Shown: positions 27,701 through 33,700 of the stretch, in pieces
How positions within the stretch are numbered: the stretch's first letter is position 1
Layout of the letters: every line of letters starts with the position of its first letter
Assembly: GCF_932526225.1 (NCBI RefSeq)
Contig: NC_064036.1
Location: forward strand, 8,253,519-8,317,518
DNA: 64,000 nt
Source: Nematostella vectensis
Taxonomy: Eukaryota > Cnidaria > Anthozoa > Actiniaria > Edwardsiidae
Direction of reading: 5' to 3'
The notes under the pieces: model-generated
What the model was told of the DNA's origin: nothing
The model's database searches: none
Seen by the model: only the letters and a program-made list of their open reading frames with translations
Program-made: the position numbers and the translations under genes

Positions 27701-30700
27701 CTTATCAGCTTTAGTAATTTTCACACGTCCGTTCAAATCAATTTTAAAACGTGACTCACATTTACTTGTATCTTCTTGTTGATAATCAACTCCTAAAATT
27801 ACAAGTTATTTGGATCAGATTCAAAGAAGTATTACAACATTGGGTCAGCGAACATTTCATTTTTTTCGTATTCTTTATATTATATGTCTTGTCTTTCTCG
27901 TTTTGTCATTTTTTTATTTTTCTGCTTTCTTCGTTTTTTCTTTTACTTAAACGAAAATTTCAATGAAGCTGACGTTGTCCACCTAAAGTTGTGTAAAGAT
28001 AAAAAGTTTGATCTTTCCGTGTCATCAACATTCTCCAGACGTTTTGGCTCGTATAAATCAATTGGATGTCTCAATATTGAGAATAATTTTCAATCTTTTC
28101 TAAGAAATAGTCACAAGTACTGCTAAAACGTATGCTTGGGGTTACAGTTTGTTTTTGTCTTCATGTGGTGTCATTTATATTTATTAAGTTACTTATAAGT
28201 TATTCTGTGAGCGTTCTACGTAAAAAGTTACGGTCATTTTTGTCGTTGTGTCTAAGCCTTATTTCAATTCTTGTCAACATCATCTTTGTGTAATTTGTCT
28301 TCTTCATCAATAGGTTCGTGATGTCATATATTAGATGTCATCCGTATCATACTGCTTCGTCATATTAGTGATCCCGAGTCCCTGCTATCGGCGTGATTTC
28401 GCTTGCGTCTTGTCAAAGTCCCCTGTCCTTCGGCTGTTCCCAATTATGTTGTTTTAAGGAGACCAGTCGTCTTTCAAGGTGTGTCCATCCGATTTATACT
28501 CAGTTGTTGTTGTTGTTTTTCAGCGTCAGTCGTCGCTAAGTTGCACGTGCACTTCGTTCACTGAGCGTATTCTGTCGTGGTTTTGTTGGGTGTGGCCAGT
28601 ATTATATCCCAAAGCAGTCTTCTGCCTACATGTCTATGGTTGGTAGATAAAGTCCGTCTTTGTTGGAAATTCGTTTTCATATTCACCTTCACATCTCGCG
28701 CACGACTTCTTGCAGTTCTCCTTCATCCAGTCGTTGTCGCAGTTTTCGATCGAGTAACGGTTGCAATCAGCGCTTGTATCTTCGCACACGGCTAATAGTA
28801 ACAGTACGACCATATTAACGTACGCTAATACTGTATAGTGCTGCCTCGCGACTTTGGGATCACATTTTGGCTTAAGCCACTAAGACACTGCGAGCTAAAA
28901 AAACAGTCACTGTATGCTCTTTTAAAAAACCTGTTTAGAAGTATATCAAAAACATAAAAGCAAAGCTATTTGGAAGATAGAAAAGAGTTTTCATGGTAGC
29001 TATTGTCAGAGAAACATTTTTCTATTACGTCTGCGTTTACCTGCAATTTTATAGATGCAATTCTATTGTCTTAGTATATTTTGTATCATTTTGCAGCAAT
29101 CAAGCGTGTACTTACGTCTGCAGTACTTGCACTTTTTGGGGCAGTTGATCTTGAGCCAATCCTCATTGCACTGAACTTGTGAGTACTGTGTGCACTCATC
29201 GTGATCGAAACAGGTTCTCGCTGAGAACAGAGATACACACGTTAGTATAGGTCGTTAGATACACGTTAGTCCAGGTCGTTAGATACACGTTAGTCTATGT
29301 CGTTAGATACACGTTAGTCTAGGTCGTTAGACACACGTTAGTCTAGGTCCTTAAAAACACGTTAGTCTAGATCATTAGATACACGTTAGTCTAGGTCGTT
29401 AGATACACGTTAGTCTAGGTCGTTAGACACACGTTAGTCTAGGTCGTAAGACACACGTTAGTCTAGGTCGTTAGATACACTTTGGTCTAGGTCGTTAGAT
29501 ACACGTTAGTCTAGGTCGTTAGATACACGTTAGTTTAGGTCGTTAGACAGACGTTAGTCTAGGTCGTTAAAAACACGTTAGTCTAGGTCATTTGATACAC
29601 GTTAGTCTAGGTCGTTAGATACACTTTAGTCTAGGTCGTTAGATACACGTTAGTCTAGGTCGAAATGATTTCTTCGAATGGAGATCAATGCTATAGCACT
29701 CTTCGTACTTATGCACCGTACTTTATGCGTTCCACAACGTCGAGAGACCCAATAAATATGTATTTGATTGTCTTCTACGTTACATTGACATGTAAGTACA
29801 TATATGATGCACATGGAAACTGGCCAACGGTATTAATAAAACAGGGATAAACTTTTTTGTCGTCTCGTCCGCTTGCAAACTTCTACTTACATTCTGGGAT
29901 GTCAGTGCTGTTTGCTGCCGCACCGGAGTTGGTGTTGGTGTATCCTGCAATGCTTCCTGGGAGCTGAACCAATATCTTCTCCATGATTGGTCCATTCTGT
30001 CCTCTCGCGATCTCGGCAATGCCGCCTTCCGTGGCTATCTTCACTACTACGGGCTCACGGGAAGTCTCAAGTGATGACGTCAGCTCCGTTGGCACGGTAA
30101 CGCTGAGTTGTTTAGGGTTGCTTCGGTTTGCTTGATCTACAAGAAGAGCCATCATGATCCACAATACAGGCACACAACGAGGAGGTCAGGATCTGGCTTG
30201 AAAGTGTAAGTTTGGATTGTTTCTCGAACCTCGGAATATTATAAAATAATTTTGCTTAACACTATCATCCAGGTTGCAACCATGTCCATTTATAACAATT
30301 GATCGTATTGAAGTAGAAAATACGGGTTACCTATATTTCATGTATCCCTACATTTTGTTTATATACAAGCGTTCTACGGCTCATTAAAGATAGTTTGGTT
30401 GACATCTTTGCTTGTAATTTGGCCGTCTCTTCTTTTCTTCTTTTCTTACATACTGAGTGAACTGAATTTTACTTACCGTTTCCGCACAGTCCGCATTTGG
30501 CCGGACAGTTGGACTGCATCCAGTCCTGAGCACAAGAGGTTGCTGGGTAATGACTGCATCCAGCGTGGTCCTCACACCAAGGCGGCCTGTAATCTAAGAG
30601 TTTAATTCAAGAATGTACTTTTAAGTCCTCCAGAAAACCTCTCATTTTACGCTTGAATTATCAACATACAGTATAAGTTTGAAGATTTTTTAACACACGA

Positions 30701-33700
30701 TATTAACTTGAGAAAATGGCTTCTCGTGTGTGCTATATCCATAATCTATCAACACGGAAAGGTCTTCTAAATATTGATACCTTCTGTCGGAATGGCTGGA
30801 CTCCAGTTTCCATCATTTCCAGCTAAAACACAAAGAAAAAACTTATCAGCCTTTTTTTTCATTAAGCACACATATACACTTCTATTTTCTATTTTTTTTT
30901 TAACAAGGCTTCAATGTTCCTGATTGTGCAATAGCTAATTATGGGATTGGTCATAGAGAATAGAGAGTTATTGTACTTTGACATAAAGCAATTGTATATT
31001 GTCGTTTGATTTTTACAGTGGGTGTAAACATGCTAATCCAAACAATAGAATACACTTATTAGTGTAATATTAGCTCGTGGCGAGTACGGCGAGTTTTGTT
31101 TAGAAACACTTTGCAACAATAAATTAGTTTTTCTGTTTGCTCATCGATAATATCAGTGTTCGTCGTGCAGGAGCTCAGCAGGCGAGTGAAATACTCTGCG
31201 TAAATAAGTCCACAAGAAGCTTCCAATGTTGAATTTCAATCACTATATCGTTCTAACATTTTGTCTTTTAAGCGAAGAATTAACATCTCATGTTAAAATA
31301 CGGTCCATTGTCTCCATACGGTCCATTGAGTCAATTCTATTGATGCCTCGCTCCTTGCACACGATCTCTGGACCTCAAGGAAACATAGTTAGCTCTACAC
31401 TGCTAGTTCTTACCATTCAAAGAACATCGAAGCGTCAATATCATGAAAACAATGAAGATTTTCGACATGCTCCTTCATTTCTAGGTCTTTAAGAGGACAT
31501 CTTTTCCCTTCCACCCTCTCGATGCGGCATTGATTTAAAATTAATGTTTGCATAGAATAAAGTACCGCCACCCGTTTTGGAGGACAAAAAACCGAGACCG
31601 AAAAGTGAAACAACTTGGGCCGTGCACGCGTGCGCACTTCGTGTTTTTTTTTAAGTACATATCGGTAAATGAAAATCCAACTTGCATCGTTATTTATTAT
31701 TGATTTAAGTTTTGAACCTCGCTTTATTTAATTAAAAACCATGTTATTGAATTTAAAGAGTAAAATGTTCCAAAGTATAAAAGAGATTGTGTTTGAATAG
31801 CTGTAAAGAACAACTTATTGGCCGTGGAAAACTTGGTAACGTGATTGTAAATCGCAGATTAATCTAGGAACAGTAAATGTATTTATATCCGGATTCAAAT
31901 AAATCTCTTAAAATAATTGTAAATAGCATTTTAGTTTTCAAACGAAACAGAACTTGAGACAAAGGAGCAAATACTACTCAGGGTACCCGCTGACTACCTG
32001 TTCCGTGTTACGGGAACTTATTTGAATTTAGGAATCCAGAGTTTCAGTTATTCGATTTATTTTTATTAAAATCAAGATAAATTAAAATCTAAACTGTGCA
32101 CTTACTGTTTTGTTGGACGATCACATAGTTATCCTTCGCGCGGAATGACACCGATACGTTCTCCTGTGGCTCGCGGCCACCCCACCCTCGTGTCGTGCTT
32201 TCTGGCACATTGAAGGTCTTCGCCTGCTGTTCCCTGTTAAAGTTCACTGAAATGTTCCTTATTGGTAGCGGAGCGCTCGTATTCCTCAGTGGCACGCTAA
32301 CCGTCTCGTTTTCAAACCCCGTGAATAAAACAGTAACGTTCCTCTGTAATGGGGGCCCAGTAGGCTCCTGAGAGCCAGTCTGTTGCCCCGCGAAAGAAAC
32401 TCGGATCGTCTGTTGAGTTGAATTCGAAGGAGGTAACGATACAAAACTCTGTGGCGCTGCTGTTGGCTTTTCATCAATAAATGAGATCCGCGTATTCTCC
32501 TTGCCGTCTTTAATGCTTGGCTCGAGCGTTACTTCGTTCTGACTAGGTTGACCAGTTGGGTGATTGTCGACCAAAGAGATCTTGATTGTTTCGTTACGAT
32601 TCTGTTGAGCCTCCTCAGGCTTTGGCGGGATGTTCACGGTAAAGGGAGGGTTCCTGTGCACCTGCGCGTTATACGAGTTCTGCCCTGATGGCATGTAGGA
32701 TGGCGCTGCTGCTGTCGGTGCAGCACCTGTTGGGTAGGCAGGAGCCTGCGTGGGATTGCCCTGAGACGGTGCGGCTGCCTGGTAGGTAGCAGCTTGTGCT
32801 GGTGCTGGGTAACCCGCTGTAGGAGCAGCACCTGTGGCTGCCAGATGAGCTTGTTCTTGGTTTGCAGCAAAGAAATTTCCCATCGGTTGCGCAGACTGAG
32901 TAGGGTTACTTTGAGCAGGCTGACCCGCTGTTTGGTATACCGGTGCCGCCGTGGGGTTAAATGGTGCCTGGGTGGGGTACGCTGTTCCCGCCGTGGGGTT
33001 AGCTGGCGCCTGGGCGGGGTAGGCTGTCGCCGGTGCCGCCGTGGGGTTAACTGGCGCCTGTGCAGGGTAGGCTGTCGCCGGTGCCGCCGTGGGGTTAACT
33101 GGCGCCTGTGCGGGGTAGGCTGTCGCCGGTGCCGCTGTGGGGTTAGCTGGCGCCTGTGTAGGGTATGCCGTGGCAGGTGCTGCTGACGGATACGCTTGCG
33201 CAGCTGGAGCAGGGGCGGGTGCCGCACTAGGGTAGGCCTGCCCTCCCTGTTGGTAGGCTGGATACCCCGTTTGATATGCAGCATCCTGTGATGGGTATGC
33301 TGAAGCTGGCGCTGGCGCGGCAGCGGACTGTGGTATATCTTGTTTTTCTGTACTTGATTTATCTAGGATATGAATAGCGTTTGTAAGGCGCATTGTACTT
33401 TTGATTTGAATTATATAGTTGTAGAGATAGGATTCGGGAGCTCTTCTTTCTACTTTACATTTTCAAGATTTGTAAGGCAATATCGTTGGATATAAAAAGA
33501 TTCATCCATCATTGTGCAAATAAACAATGCACTTCTAGTGCGTCTAGATTCATTTGCCTTCGTGTTTATTGAAGCGTAATTTAGGGTGGTCCTGAAATTG
33601 CAGCTTTTTGTAAGCTGGGAGCGGATACCGGCCCCTGCATCTTTAGCAGGGCTCATCTTCAACGAGCTCAATGCAATTCCTGACGCGTAACCCGATAATT

